Source: Rhytidiadelphus loreus (taxonomy: Eukaryota > Streptophyta > Bryopsida > Hypnales > Hylocomiaceae). Taken from it: a DNA stretch of 64,000 bases. Below are positions 1 through 15,312 of the stretch, in pieces (within the stretch, counting starts at the first letter, position 1; every line of letters begins with the position of its first letter). Below the pieces are notes generated by a model, which was not told the origin of the DNA, did no database searches, and was given only the letters and a program-made list of their open reading frames with translations. The stretch is taken from contig OX344763.1 of NCBI GenBank assembly GCA_947034895.1, positions 72,125,093 to 72,189,092 on the forward strand, given 5' to 3'. The translations under genes were made by a program, and so were the position numbers.

Positions 1-3000
1 ATGGGAAACATCTCGTGCAAGTTGCAATTATTCATAAAGTCACGAATTAGAAAGAAATTGCAATAAGTGGTCAGTAAGAATGATTACCATACGTGTAAGT
101 AAAATTTGCGGTAGGAAGTTGGCGTTGTACTTTAATGTCCAGAAAAATGTAATCTCATGAAATTCACGTAAAAGAAGATGGGAAACATCTCGTGCAAGTT
201 GCAATTATTCATAAAGTCACGAATTAGAAAGAAATTGCACTAAGTGGTCAGTAAGAATGATTACCATACGTGTAAGTAAAATTTGCGGTAGGAAGTTGGC
301 GTTGTACTTTAATGTCCAGAAAAATGTAATCTCATGAAACTCAACTAAATGAAGATGGGAAACATCTCGTGCAAGTTGCAATTATTCATAAAGTCACGAA
401 TTAGAAAAAAATTGCAATAAGTGGTAAGTAAGAATGATTACCATATGTGTAAGTAAAATTTGCGGTAGGAAGTTGGCGTTGTACTTTAATGTCCAGAAAA
501 ATGTAATCTCATGAAATTCACGTAAAAGAAGATGGGAAACATCTTGTGCAAGTTCCAATTATTCATAAAGTCACGAATTAGAAAGAAATTGCAATAAGTG
601 GTCAGTAAGAATGATTACCATACGTGTAAGTAAAATTTGCGGTAGGAAGTTGGCGTTGTACTTTAATGTCCAGAAAAATGTAATCTCATGAAATTCACGT
701 AAAAGAAGATGGGAAACATCTCGTGCAAGTTGCAATTATTCATAAAGTCACGAATTAGAAAGAAATTACAATAAGTGGTCATTAAGAATGATTACCAGAC
801 GTGATAGTAAAATTTGCGGTAGGAAGTTGGCGTTGTACTATAATGTCCAGAAAAATGTAATCTCATGAAATTCACGTAAAAGAAGATGGGAAACATCTCG
901 TGCAAGTTGCAATTATTCATAAAGTCACGAATTAGAAAGAAATTGCACTAAGTGGTCAGTAAGAATGATTACCATACGTGTAAGTAAAATTTGCGGTAGG
1001 AACATAGCCTTGTACTTTAATGTCCAGAAAAATGTAATCTCATGAAATTCAACTAAATGAAGATGGGAAACATCTCGTGCAAGTTGCAATTATTCATAAA
1101 GTCACGAATTAGAAAAAAATTGCAATAAGTGGTCAGTAAGAATGATTACCAGACGTGAAAGTAAAATTTGTGGTAGGAACTTAGCCTCGTACTTTAATAT
1201 CCAAAAAAATATAATCTCATGCAATTCATGTTAAAGAAATGGGAAAGATCTTGTGCAAGTTGCAATTATTCATAAAGACACGAATTAGAAAGAAGTTGCA
1301 ATAAGTGGTTTGTAAGAATGATTACCAAACGTGAAAGTAGAATTTACAGTAGGAACATAGCCTAGTACTTTAATGTCCAAAAAAACGTAATCTCATGAAA
1401 TTCACGTAAAAGAAATGGGAAACATCTCGTGCAAGTTGCAATTATTCATAAAGTCACGAATTAGAAAGAAATTGCAATAAGTGGTCAGTAAGAATGATTA
1501 CCATACGTGTAAGTAAAATTTGCGGTAGGAAGTTGGCGTTGTACTTTAATGTCCAGAAAAATGTAATCTCATGAAATTCAACTAAATGAAGATGGGAAAC
1601 ATCTCGTGCAAATTGCAATTATTCATAAAGTCACGAATTAGAAAAAAATTGCAATAAGTGGTAAGTAAGAATGATTACCATACGTGTAAGTAAAATTTGC
1701 GGTAGGAAGTTGGCGTTGTACTTTAATGTCCAGAAAAATGTAATCTCATGAAATTCAACTAAATGAAGATGGGAAACATCTCGTGCAAGTTGCAATTATT
1801 CATAAAGTCACGAATTAGAAAGAAATTGCACTAAGTGGTCAGTAAGAATGATTACCATACGTGTAAGTAAAATTTGCGGTAGGAAGTTGGCGTTGTACTT
1901 TAATGTCCAGAAAAATGTAATCTCATGAAATTCACGTAAAAGAAGATGGGAAACATCTCGTGCAAGTTGCAATTATTCATAAAGTCACGAATTAGAAAGA
2001 AATTGCAATAAGTGGTCAGTAAGAATGATTACCATACGTGTAAGTAAAATTTGCGGTAGGAAGTTGGCGTTGTACTTTAATGTCCAGAAAAATGTAATCT
2101 CATGAAATTCACGTAAAAGAAGATGGGAAACATCTCGTGCAAGTTGCAATTATTCATAAAGTCACGAATTAGAAAGAAATTGCAATAAGTGGTCAGTAAG
2201 AATGATTACCATACGTGTAAGTAAAATTTGCGGTAGGAAGTTGGCGTTGTACTTTAATGTCCTGAAAAATGTAATCTCATGAAATTCACGTAAAAGAAGA
2301 TGGGAAACATCTCGTGCAAGTTGCAATTATTCATAAAGTCACGAATTAGAAAGAAATTGCACTAAGTGGTCAGTAAGAATGATTACCATACGTGTAAGTA
2401 AAATTTGCGGTAGGAAGTTGGCGTTGTACTTTAATGTCCAGAAAAATGTAATCTCATGAAATTCAACTAAATGAAGATGGGAAACATCTCGTGCAAGTTG
2501 CAATTATTCATAAAGTCACGAATTAGAAAGAAATTGCACTAAGTGGTCAGTAAGAATGATTACCAGACGTGTAAGTAAAATTTGCGGTAGGAAGTTGGCG
2601 TTGTACTTTAATGTCCAGAAAAATGTAATCTCATGAAATTCACGTAAAAGTAGATGGGAAACATCTCGTGCAAGTTGCAATTATTCATAAAGTCACGAAT
2701 TAGAAAAAAATTTCAATAAGTGGTAAGTAAGAATGATTACCATACGTGTAAGTAAAATTTGCGGTAGGAAGTTGGCGTTGTACTTTAATGTCCAGAAAAA
2801 TGTAATCTCATGAAATTCAACTAAATGAAGATGGGAAACATCTCGTGCAAGCTGCAATTATTCATAAAGTCACGAATTAGAAAAAAATTGCAATAAGTGG
2901 TCAGTAAGAATGATTACCAGACGTGAAAGTAGAATTTGTGGTAGGAACTTAGCCTCGTACTTTAATATCCAAAAAAATATAATCTCATGCAATTCATGTA

Positions 3001-3180
3001 AAAGAAATGGAAAAGATCTTGTGCAAGTTGCAATTATTCATAAAGACACGAATTAGAAAGAAATTGCACTAAGTGGTCAGTAAGAATGATTACCAGACGT
3101 GAAAGTAGAATTTGTGGTAGGAACTTAGCATTGTACTTTAATATCCAAAAAAATATAATCTCATGAAATTCACGTAAAAG

Positions 3181-5395
3181 AAATGGAAAAGATCTTGTGC
3201 AAGTTGCAATTATTCATAAAGACACGAATTAGAAAGAAATTGCAATAAGTGGTTTGTAAGAATGAATACCAAACGTGAAAGTAGAATTTACAGTAGGAAC
3301 ATAGCCTAGTACTTTAATGTCCAAAAAAACGTAATCTCATGAAATTCACGTAAAAGAAATGGGAAACATCTCGTGCAAGTTGCAATTATTCATAAAGTCA
3401 TGAATTAGAAAGAAATTGCACTAAGTGGTCAGTAAGAATGATTACCATACGTGTAAGTAAAATTTGCGGTAGGAAGTTGGCGTTGTACTTTAATGTCCAG
3501 AAAAATGTAATCTCATGAAATTCAACTAAATGAAGATGGGAAACATCTCGTGCAAATTGCAATTATTCATAAAGTCACGAATTAGAAAAAAATTGCAATA
3601 AGTGGTCAGTAAGAATGATTACCATACGTGTAAGTAAAATTTGCGGTAGGAAGTTGGCGTTGTACTTTAATGTCCAGAAAAATGTAATCTCATGAAATTC
3701 ACGTAAAAGAAGATGGGAAACATCTCGTGCAAGTTGCAATTATTCATAAAGTCACGAATTAGAAAGAAATTACAATAAGTGGTTATTAAGAATGATTACC
3801 AGACGTGATAGTAAAATTTGCGGTAGGAAGTTGGCGTTGTACTATAATGTCCAGAAAAATGTAATCTCATGAAATTCACGTAAAAGAAGATGGGAAACAT
3901 CTCGTGCAAGTTGCAATTATTCATAAAGTCACGAATTAGAAAGAAATTACAATAAGTGGTCATTAAGAATGATTACCAGACGTGATAGTAAAATTTGCGG
4001 TAGGAAGTTGGCGTTGTACTATAATGTCCAGAAAAATGTAATCTCATGAAATTCACGTAAAAGAAGATGGGAAACATCTCGTGCAAGTTGCAATTATTCA
4101 TAAAGTCACGAATTAGAAAGAAATTGCAATAAGTGGTCAGTAAGAATGATTACTATGCGTGTAAGTAAAATTTGCGGTAGGAAGTTGGCGTTGTACTTTA
4201 ATGTCCAGAAAAATATAATCTCATGCAATTCATGTAAAAGAAATGGAAAAGATCTTGTGCAAGTTGCAATTATTCATAAAGACACGAATTAGAAAGAAAT
4301 TGCAATAAGTGGTTTGTAAGAATGAATACCAAACGTGAAAGTAGAATTTACAGTAGGAACATAGCCTAGTACTTTAATGTCCAAAAAAACGTAATCTCAT
4401 GAAATTCACGTAAAAGAAATGGGAAACATCTCGTGCAAGTTGCAATTATTCATAAAGTCATGAATTAGAAAGAAATTGCACTAAGTGGTCAGTAAGAATG
4501 ATTACCATACGTGTAAGTAAAATTTGCGGTAGGAAGTTGGCGTTGTACTTTAATGTCCAGAAAAATGTAATCTCATGAAATTCAACTAAATGAAGATGGG
4601 AAACATCTCGTGCAAATTGCAATTATTCATAAAGTCACGAATTAGAAAAAAATTGCAATAAGTGGTCAGTAAGAATGATTACCATACGTGTAAGTAAAAT
4701 TTGCGGTAGGAAGTTGGCGTTGTACTTTAATGTCCAGAAAAATGTAATCTCATGAAATTCACGTAAAAGAAGATGGGAAACATCTCGTGCAAGTTGCAAT
4801 TATTCATAAAGTCACGAATTAGAAAGAAATTACAATAAGTGGTTATTAAGAATGATTACCAGACGTGATAGTAAAATTTGCGGTAGGAAGTTGGCGTTGT
4901 ACTATAATGTCCAGAAAAATGTAATCTCATGAAATTCACGTAAAAGAAGATGGGAAACATCTCGTGCAAGTTGCAATTATTCATAAAGTCACGAATTAGA
5001 AAGAAATTACAATAAGTGGTCATTAAGAATGATTACCAGACGTGATAGTAAAATTTGCGGTAGGAAGTTGGCGTTGTACTATAATGTCCAGAAAAATGTA
5101 ATCTCATGAAATTCACGTAAAAGAAGATGGGAAACATCTCGTGCAAGTTGCAATTATTCATAAAGTCACGAATTAGAAAGAAATTGCAATAAGTGGTCAG
5201 TAAGAATGATTACTATACGTGTAAGTAAAATTTGCGGTAGGAAGTTGGCGTTGTACTTTAATGTCCAGAAAAATATAATCTCATGCAATTCATGTAAAAG
5301 AAATGGAAAAGATCTTGTGCAAGTTGCAATTATTCATAAAGACACGAATTAGAAAGAAATTGCAATAAGTGGTTTGTAAGAATGATTACCAAACG
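3181..5395 (+). repeat. Six-monomer higher-order repeat, two copies plus a start of a third
   Basis: The variant GACACGAATTAGAAAG followed by GGTTTGTAAG occurs at 3,221, 4,281 and 5,341, exactly 1,060 bp (six monomers) apart. Units 3,181-4,240 and 4,241-5,300 match monomer by monomer, including the rare GGTTATTAAG and ACTATAATGTCC variants. The third copy diverges after about 5,395. This is a recent block duplication by unequal exchange. Confidence 0.85.
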
Positions 5396-8300
5396 TGAAA
5401 GTAGAATTTGCGGTAGGAAGTTGGCGTTGTACTTTAATGTCCTGAAAAATGTAATCTCATGAAATTCACGTAAAAGAAGATGGGAAACATCTCGTGCAAG
5501 TTGCAATTATTCATAAAGTCACGAATTAGAAAGAAATTACAATAAGTGGTCATTAAGAATGATTACCAGACGTGATAGTAAAATTTGCGGTAGGAAGTTG
5601 GCGTTGTACTATAATGTCCAGAAAAATGTAATCTCATGAAATTCAACTAAATGAAGATGGGAAACATCTCGTGCAAGTTGCAATTATTCATAAAGTCACG
5701 AATTAGAAAAAAATTGCAATAAGTGGTAAGTAAGAATGATTACCATACGTGTAAGTAAAATTTGCGGTAGGAAGTTGGCGTTGTACTTTAATGTCCAGAA
5801 AAATGTAATCTCATGAAATTCAACTAAATGAAGATGGGAAACATCTCGTGCAAGTTCCAATTATTCATAAAGTCACGAATTAGAAAGAAATTGCACTAAG
5901 TGGTCAGTAAGAATGATTACCAGACGTGTAAGTAAAATTTGCGGTAGGAAGTTGGCGTTGTACTTTAATGTCCAGAAAAATGTAATCTCATGAAATTCAA
6001 CTAAATGAAGATGGGAAACATCTCGTGCAAGTTGCAATTATTCATAAAGTCACGAATTAGAAAAAAATTTCAATAAGTGGTAAGTAAGAATGATTACCAG
6101 ACGTGTAAGTAAAATTTGCGGTAGGAAGTTGGCGTTGTACTTTAATGTCCAGAAAAATGTAATCTCATGAAATTCACGTAAAAGAAGATGGGAAACATCT
6201 CGTGCAAGTTGCAATTATTCATAAAGTCACGAATTAGAAAGAAATTGCAATAAGTGGTCAGTAAGAATGATTACTATACGTGTAAGTAAAATTTGCGGTA
6301 GGAAGTTGGCGTTGTACTTTAATGTCCAGAAAAATGTAATCTCATGAAATTCACGTAAAAGAAGATGGGAAACATCTCGTGCAAGTTGCAATTATTCATA
6401 AAGTCACGAATTAGAAAGAAATTGCAATAAGTGGTCAGTAAGAATGATTACTAAACGTGTAAGTAAAATTTGCGGTAGGAAGTTGGCGTTGTACTATAAT
6501 GTCCAGAAAAATGTAATCTCATGAAATTCACGTAAAAGAAGATGGGAAACATCTCGTGCAAGTTGCAATTATTCATAAAGTCACGAATTAGAAAGAAATT
6601 GCAATAAGTGGTCAGTAAGAATGATTACTATACGTGTAAGTAAAATTTGCGGTAGGAAGTTGGCGTTGTACTTTAATGTCCAGAAAAATGTAATCTCATG
6701 AAATTCACGTAAAAGAAGATGGGAAACATCTCGTGCAAGTTGCAATTATTCATAAAGTCACGAATTAGAAAGAAATTGCAATAAGTGGTCAGTAAGAATG
6801 ATTACCAGACGTGATAGTAAAATTTGCGGTAGGAAGTTGGCGTTGTACTTTAATGTCCAGAAAAATGTAATCTCATGAAATTCACGTAAAAGAAGATGGG
6901 AAACATCTCGTGCAAGTTGCAATTATTTATAAAGTCACGAATTAGAAAGAAATTGCAATAAGTGGTCAGTAAGAATGATTACCATACGTGTAAGTAAAAT
7001 TTGCGGTAGGAAGTTGGCGTTGTACTTTAATGTCCAGAAAAATGTAATCTCATGAAATTCAACTAAATGAAGATGGGAAACATCTCGTGCAAGTTGCAAT
7101 TATTCATAAAGTCACGAATTAGAAAGAAATTGCACTAAGTGGTCAGTAAGAATGATTACCATACGTGTAAGAAAAATTTGCGGTAGGAAGTTGGCGTTGT
7201 ACTTTAATGTCCAGAAAAATGTAATGTCATGAAATTCAACTAAATGAAGATGGGAAACATCTCGTGCAAGTTGCAATTATTCATAAAGTCACGAATTAGA
7301 AAGAAATTACAATAAGTGGTTATTAAGAATGATTACCAAACGTGAAATTAAAATTTGTGGTAGGTACATGGCCTTGTACTTTAATATCCAAAAAAATATA
7401 ATCTTATGCAATTCACGTAAAAGAAATGGAAAACATCTCGTGCAAGTTGCAATTATTCATAAAGTCACGAATTAGAAAGAAATTGCGCTAAGTGTTCAGT
7501 AAGAATGATTACCATACGTGTAAGTAAAATTTGCGGTAGGAAGTTGGGGTTGTACTTTAATGTCCAGAAAAATGTAATGTCATGAAATTCAACTAAATGA
7601 AGATGGGAAACATCTCGTGCAAGTTCCAATTATTCATAAAGTCACGAATTAGAAAGAAATTGCAATAAGTGGTCAGTAAGAATGATTACCAGACGTGAAA
7701 GTAAAATTTGCGGTAGGAAGTTGGCGTTGTACTTTAATGTCGAAAAAAATATAATCTCATTCAATTCACCTAAAAGAAGTGGGAAACATGTCGTGCAAGT
7801 TGCAATTATTCATAAAGTCATGAATTAGAAAGAAATTACAATAAGTGGTCATTAAGAATGATTACCAGACGTGAAAGTAAAATTTGCGGTAGGAAGTTGG
7901 CGTTGTACTATAATGTCCAGAAAATGTAATGTCATGAAATTCAACTAAATGAAGATGGGAAATATTTCGTGCAAGTTCCAATTATTCATAAAGTCACGAA
8001 TTAGAAAGAAATTGCAATAAGTGGTCAGTAAGAATGATTACCAGACGTGAAAGTAAAATTTGCGGTAGGAAGTTGGCGTTGTACTTTAATATCCAAAAAA
8101 ATATAATCTCATGAAATTCACGTAAAAGAAGATGGGAATCATCTCGTGCAAGTTGCAATTATTCATAAAGTCACGAATTAAAAAGAAATTGCACTAAGTG
8201 GTCATTAAGAATGATTACCAAACGTGAAAGTAAAATTTGCGGTAGGAAGCTGGCGTTGTACTTTAATGTCCAAAAAAACGTAATCTCATGAAATTCACCT

Positions 8301-9419
8301 AAAAGAAGATGGGAAACATCTCGTGCAAGTTGCAATTATTCATAAAGTCATGAATCAGAAAAAAATTGCACTAAGTGGTCAGTAAGAATAATTACCAAAC
8401 GTGAAAGTAAAATTTGTGTTAGGAACATAGCCTTGTACTTTAATGTCCAGAAAAATGTAATCTCATGCAATTCACGTAAAAGAAAATGGGAAACATGTCG
8501 GGAAAGCTGCAATTATTCATAAAGTCACGAATTAGAATAACATTGCAATAAGTCGTTAGTAAGAATGATTACCAAACGTGAAAGTAGAATATACGGTAGT
8601 TACTTAGACTTGTACTTTAATGTCCAAAAAAACATAATCTCATGAAATTCACCTAAAAGAAGATGGGAAACATCTCGTGAAAGTTGCAATTATTCATAAA
8701 GTCACGAATTAGAAGGAAATTGCAATAAGTGGTCATTAAGAATGGTTACCAGACGTGAAAGTAAAATTTGCGGTAGGAAGTTGGCGTTGTACTTTAATGT
8801 CGAAAAAAATATAATCTCATTCAATTCACGTAAAAGAAGTGGGAAACATGTCGTGCAAGTTGCAATTATTCATCAAGACACGAATTAGAAAGAAATTGCA
8901 ATAAGTGGTCAGTAAGAATGATTACCACACGTGAGAGTTAACTTTGAGGTAGGAATATAGCCTGGTACTTTAATATCCAAAAAAATATAATCGCATGCAA
9001 CTCACGTAAAAGAAATGGAAAACATCTCGTGCAAGTTGCAATCATTCATAAAGTCACGATTTAGGAAAAAATTGCAATAAGTGGTCAGTAAGAATGATTA
9101 CCACCCGTGAAAGTAAAATTTGCGGTAGGAAGTTGGCGTTGTACTTTAATGTTCAGAAAAATGTAATCTTATGAAATTCACCTAAAAGAAAATGGGAAAC
9201 ATGTCGTGCAAGTTGCAATTATTCATAAAGTCACGAATTAGAAGGAAATTGCAATAAGTGGTCAGTAAGAATGATTACCAGACGTGAAAGTAAAATTTGT
9301 GGTAGGAACTTAGTCTTGTACTTTAATGTCCAGAAAAATGTAATCTCATGCAAATCACGTAAAAGAAGATGGAAAACATCTCGTGGAAGTTGCAATTATT
9401 CATAAAGTCACGAATTAGA

Positions 9420-11900
9420 AAGAAATTGCAATAAGTGGTCAGTAAGAATGATTACCAAACGTGAAAGTAAAATTTGTTGTAGGAACTTAATCTTGTACTT
9501 TAATGTCCAGAAAAATGTAATCTCATGAAATTCACCTAAAAGAAAATGGGAAACATGTCGTGAAAGCTGCAATTATTCATAAAGTCACGAATTAGAAAGA
9601 AATTGCAATAAGTGGTCAGTAAGAATGATTACCAAACGTGAAAGTAAAATTTGTTGTAGGAACTTAATCTTGTACTTTAATGTCCAGAAAAATGTAATCT
9701 CATGAAATTCACCTAAAAGAAAATGGGAAACATGTCGTGAAAGCTGCAATTATTCATAAAGTCACGAATTAGAATAAAATTGCAATAAGTCGTCAGTAAG
9801 AATGATTACCAAACGTGAAAGTAGAATTTACGGTAGTTACTTAGCCTTGTACTTTAATGTCCAGAAAAACCTAATCTCTTGAAATTCACCGAAAAGAAGA
9901 TGGGAAACATCTCGTGAAAGTTGCAATTATTCATAAAGTCACGAATTAGAAACAAATTGCAATAAGTGGTCATTAAGAATGATTACCAAACGTGAAAGTA
10001 AAATTTGCGGTAGGAAGCTGGCTTTGTACTTTAATGTCTAAAAAAACATAATATCATGAAATTCACCTAAAAGAAAATGGGAAACATCTCGTGAAAGTTG
10101 CAATTATTCATAAAGTCACGAATTAGAAACAAATTGCAATAAGTGGTCAGTAAGAATGATTACCAGACGTGAAAGTAAAATTTGCGGTAGGAAGTTGGCG
10201 TTGTACTTTAATGTCGAAAAAAATATAATCTCATTCAATTCACGTAAAAGAAGTGGGAAACATGTCGTGCAAGTTGCAATTATTCATAGAGTCACGAATT
10301 CGAAAGAAATTGCAATAAGTGGTCATTATGAATGATTCCCAAACGTGAAAGTAAAATTTGCGGTAGGAAGCTGGCGTTGTACTTTAATTTCCAAAAAAAC
10401 GTAATCTCATGCAATACACGTAAAAGAAAATGGAAAACATCTCGTGCAAGTTGCAATTATTCATAAAGTCACGAATTAGAAAGAAATTGCAATAAGTGGT
10501 CAGTAAGAATGATTACCAGACGTGAAAGTAAAATTTGCGGTAGGAAGTTGGCGTTGTACTTTAATGTCGAAAAAAATATAATCTCATGCAATTCACCTAA
10601 AAGAAGTGGGAAACATGTCGAGCAAGTTGCAATTATTCATAAAGTCATGAATCAGAAAAAAATTGCAATAAGTGGTCAGTAAGAATAATCACCAAACGTG
10701 AAAGTAAAATTTGTGTTAGGAACATAGCCTTGTACTTTAATGTCCAGAAAAATGTAATCTCATGCAATTCACCTAAAAGAAAATGGGAAACATGTCGTGA
10801 AAGCTGCAATTATTCATAAAGTCACGAATTAGAATAAAATTGCAATAAGTCGTCAGTAAGAATGATTACCAAACGTGAAAGTAGAATTTACGGTAGTTAC
10901 TTAGCCTTGTACTTTAATGTCGAAAAAAACCTAATCTCTTGAAATTCACCTAAAAGAAGATGGGAAACATCTCGTGAAAGTTGCAATTATTCATAAAGTC
11001 ACGAATTAGAAAAAAATTGCAATAAGTGGTCAATAAGAATGATTACCAAACGTGAAAGTAAAATTTGCGGTAGGAAGCTGGCGTTGTACTTTAATGTCCA
11101 AAAAAACGTAATCTCATGCAATACACGTAAAAGAAAATGGAAAACATCTCGTGCAAGTTGCAATTATTCATAAAGTCACGAATTAGAAAGAAATTGCAAT
11201 AAGTGGTCAGTAAGAATGATTACCAGACGTGAAAGTAAAATTTGCGGTAGGAAGTTGGCGTTGTACTTTAATGTCGAAAAAAATATAATCTCATGCAATT
11301 CACCTAAAAGAAGTGGGAAACATGTCGAGCAAGTTGCAATTATTCATAAAGTCATGAATCAGAAAAAAATTGCAATAAGTGGTCAGTAAGAATAATTACC
11401 AAACGTGAAAGTAAAATTTTTGGTAGGAACATAGCCTTGTACTTGAATATCCAAAAAAATATAATCTCATGCAATTCACGTAAAAGAAATGGAAAACATC
11501 TCGTGGAAGTTGCAATTATTCATAAAGTCACGAATTAGAAAGAAATTGCAATAAGTGGTCAGTAAGAATGATTACCAAACGTGAAAGTAAAATTTGTTGT
11601 AGGAACTTAATCTTGTACTTTAATGTCCAGAAAAATGTAATCTCATGAAATTCACCTAAAAGAAAATGGGAAACATGTCGTGAAAGCTGCAATTATTCAT
11701 AAAGTCACGAATTAGAAAGAAATTGCAATAAGTGGTCAGTAAGAATGATTACCAAACGTGAAAGTAAAATTTGTTGTAGGAACTTAATCTTGTACTTTAA
11801 TGTCCAGAAAAATGTAATCTCATGAAATTCACCTAAAAGAAAATGGGAAACATGTCGTGAAATCTGCAATTATTCATAAAGTCACGAATTAGAATAAAAT
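9420..11900 (+). repeat. Twelve-monomer block duplication inside the array
   Basis: Two adjacent monomers with TTGTTGTAGGAACTTAATC at about 9,470-9,660 recur at about 11,590-11,780, shifted by 2,120 bp (twelve monomers). In between, a four-monomer shift (707 bp) links the CATGTCGAGCAAG variant at 10,614 and 11,321; that variant recurs again near 19,272. Confidence 0.7.
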
Positions 11901-11929
11901 TGCAATAAGTCGTCAGTAAGAATGATTAC

Positions 11930-14900
11930 CAAACGTGAAAGTAAAATTTGTGGTAGGAACATAGCCTTGTACTTTAATATCCAAAAAAATATAATCTCAT
12001 GCAATTCACGTAAAAGAAATGGAAAACATCTCGTGCAAGTTGCAATTATTCATAAAGTCACGAATCAGAAAGAAATTGCAATAAGTGGTTTGTAAGAATG
12101 ATTACCAAACGTGAAAGTAGAATTTACGATAGGAACTTAGCCTAGTAGTTTAATGTCCATGAAAACGTAATCACATGAAATTCACCTAAAAGAAGATGGG
12201 AAACATCTCGTGCAAGTTGCAATTATTCATAAAGTCACGAATTAGAAAGAAATTGCAATAAGTGGTCAGTAAGAATGATTACCAGACGTGAAGGTAAAAT
12301 TTGCGGTAGGAAGTTGGCGTTGTACTTTAATGTCCAGAAAAATGTAATCTCATGCAATTTACCTAAACGAATATGGGAAACATGTCGTGCAAGTTGCAAT
12401 TATTCATAAAGACACGAATTAGAAAGAAATTGCAATAAGTGGTCAGTAAGAATGATTACCAAACGTGAAAGTAAAATTTGTAGTAGGAACTTAGTCTTGT
12501 ACTTTAATGTCCAGAAAAATGTAATCTCATGCAAATCATGTAAAAGAAAATGGGAAACATGTCGTGAAAGCTGCAATTATTCATAAAGTCACGAATCAGT
12601 AAAAAATTGCAATAAGTCGTCTGTAAGAATGATTACCAGACGTGAAAGTAAAATTTGCTGGAGGAAGCTGGCGTTGTACTTTAATGTCCAGAAAAATGTA
12701 ATCTCATGCAATTTACCTAAACGAATATGGGAAACATGTCGTGCAAGTTGCAATTATTCATAAAGACACGAATTAGAAAGAAATTGCAATAAGTGGTCAG
12801 TAAGAATGATTACCAAACGTGAAAGTAAAATTTGTAGTAGGAACTTAGCCTCGTACTTTAATATCCAAAAAAATATAATCTCATGCAATTCACGTAAAAG
12901 AAATGGAAAAGATCTTGTGCAAGTTGCAATTATTCATAAAGACACGAATTAGAAAGAAATTGCAATAAGTGGTTTGTAAGATTGATTACCAAACGTGAAA
13001 GTAAAATTTGTGGTAGGAACTTAGTCTTGTACTTTAATGCCCGGAAAAATGTAATCTCATGCAAATCACGTAAAAGAAAATGGGAAACATGTCGTGAAAG
13101 CTGCAATTATTCATAAAGTCACGAATTAGAAAGAAATTGCAATAAGTGGTCAATAAGAATGATTACCAGACGTGAAAGTAAAATTTGTGGTAGGAACTTA
13201 GCATTGTACTTTAATATGCAAAAAAATATAATCTCATGCAATTCACGTAAAAGAAATGGAAAAGATCTCGTGCAAGTTGCAATTATTCATAAAGACACGA
13301 ATTAGAAAGAAATTGCAATAAGTGGTTTGTAAGAATGATTACCAAACGTGAAAGTAGAATTTACGGTAGGAACATAGCCTAGTACTTTAATGTCCAAAAA
13401 AACGTAATCTCATGAAATTCACCTAAAAGAAGATGGGAAACATCTCGTGCAAGTTGCAATTATTCATAAAGTCACGAATTAGAAAGAAATTGCAATAAGT
13501 GGTCAGTAAGAATGATTACTATACGTGTAAGTAAAATTTGTGGTAGGAAGTTGGCGTTGTACTTTAATGTCCAGAAAAATGTAATCTCATGAAATTCATG
13601 TAAAAGAAGATGGGAAACATCTCGTGCAAGTTGCAATTATTCATAAAGTCACGAATTAGAAAGAAATTGCAATAAGTGGTCAATAAGAATGATTACCTTA
13701 CGTGTAAGTAAAATTTGCGGTAGGAAGTTGGCGTTGTACTTTAATGTCCAGAGAAATGTAATCTCATGCAATTCACGTAAAAGAAATGGAAAACATCTCG
13801 TGCAAGCTGCAATTATTCATAAAGTCACGAAATAGAATAAAATTGCAATAAGTGGTCAGGAAGAATGATTACCAAACGTGAAAGTAAAATTTGTGGTAGG
13901 AACTTAGCCTCGTACTTTAATATCCAAAAAAATATAATCTCATGCAATTCACGTAAAAGAAATGGAAAAGATCTTGTGCAAGTTGCAATTATTCATAAAG
14001 ACACGAATTAGAAAGAAATTGCAATAAGTGGTTTGTAAGAATGATTACCAAACGTGAAAGTAAAACTTGTGGTAGGAACTTAGTCTTTTACTTTAATGCC
14101 CGGAAAAATGTAATCTCATGCAAATCACGTAAAAGAAAATGGAAAACATGTCGTGAAAGCTGCAATTATTCATAAAGTCACGAATAAGAAAGAAATTGCA
14201 ATAAGTGGTCAGTAAGAGAGATTACCAGACGTGAAAGTAAAATTTGTGGTAGGAACTTAGCATTGTACTTTAATATGCAAAAAAATATAATCTCATGCAA
14301 TTCACGTAAAAGAAATGGAAAAGATCTCGTGCAAGTTGCAATTATTCATAAAGTCACGAATTAGAAAGAAATTGCAATAAGTGGTTTGTAAGAATGATTA
14401 CCAAACGTGAAAGTAAAATTTGTGGTAGGAACATAGCCTTGTACTTTAATATCCAAAAAAATATAATCTCATGCAATTCACGTAAAAGAAATGGAAAACA
14501 TGTCGTGCAAGTTGCAATTATTCATAAAGTCACGAATCAGAAAGAAATTGCAATAAGTGGTTTGTAAGAATGATTACCAAACGTGAAAGTAGAATTTACG
14601 ATAGGAACTTAGCCTAGTAGTTTAATGTCCATGAAAACGTAATCACATGAAATTCACCTAAAAGAAGATGGGAAACATCTCGTGCAAGTTGCAATTATTC
14701 ATAAAGTCACGAATTAGAAAGAAATTGCAATAAGTGGTCAGTAAGAATGATTACCAGACGTGAAGGTAAAATTTGCGGTAGGAAGTTGGCGTTGTACTTT
14801 AATGTCCAGAAAAATGTAATCTCATGCAATTTACCTAAACGAATATGGGAAACATGTCGTGCAAGTTGCAATTATTTATAAAGACACGAATTAGAAAGAA

Positions 14901-15312
14901 ATTGCAATAAGTGGTCAGTAAGAATGATTACCAAACGTGAAAGTAAAATTTGTAGTAGGAACTTAGTCTTGTACTTTAATGTCCAGAAAAATGTAATCTC
15001 ATGCAAATCATGTAAAAGAAAATGGGAAACATGTCGTGAAAGCTGCAATTATTCATAAAGTCACGAATCAGTAAAAAATTGCAATAAGTCGTCTGTAAGA
15101 ATGATTACCAGACGTGAAAGTAAAATTTGCTGGAGGAAGCTGGCGTTGTACTTTAATGTCCAGAAAAATGTAATCTCATGCAATTTACCTAAACGAATAT
15201 GGGAAACATGTCGTGCAAGTTGCAATTATTCATAAAGACACGAATTAGAAAGAAATTGCAATAAGTGGTCAGTAAGAATGATTACCAAACGTGAAAGTAA
15301 AATTTGTAGTAG
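11930..15312 (+). repeat. Fourteen-monomer block duplication (2,472 bp shift)
   Basis: The segment 11,930-12,840 is matched by 14,402-15,312. Diagnostic shared variants are AGCCTAGTAGTTTAATG with CATGAAAACGTAATCACATG, GAAGGTAAAATTTGCGG (12,289 and 14,761) and GCTGGAGGAAGCTGG. A separate variant with ATGCCCGGAAAAATG recurs near 13,038, 14,098 and 16,393. Confidence 0.8.
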
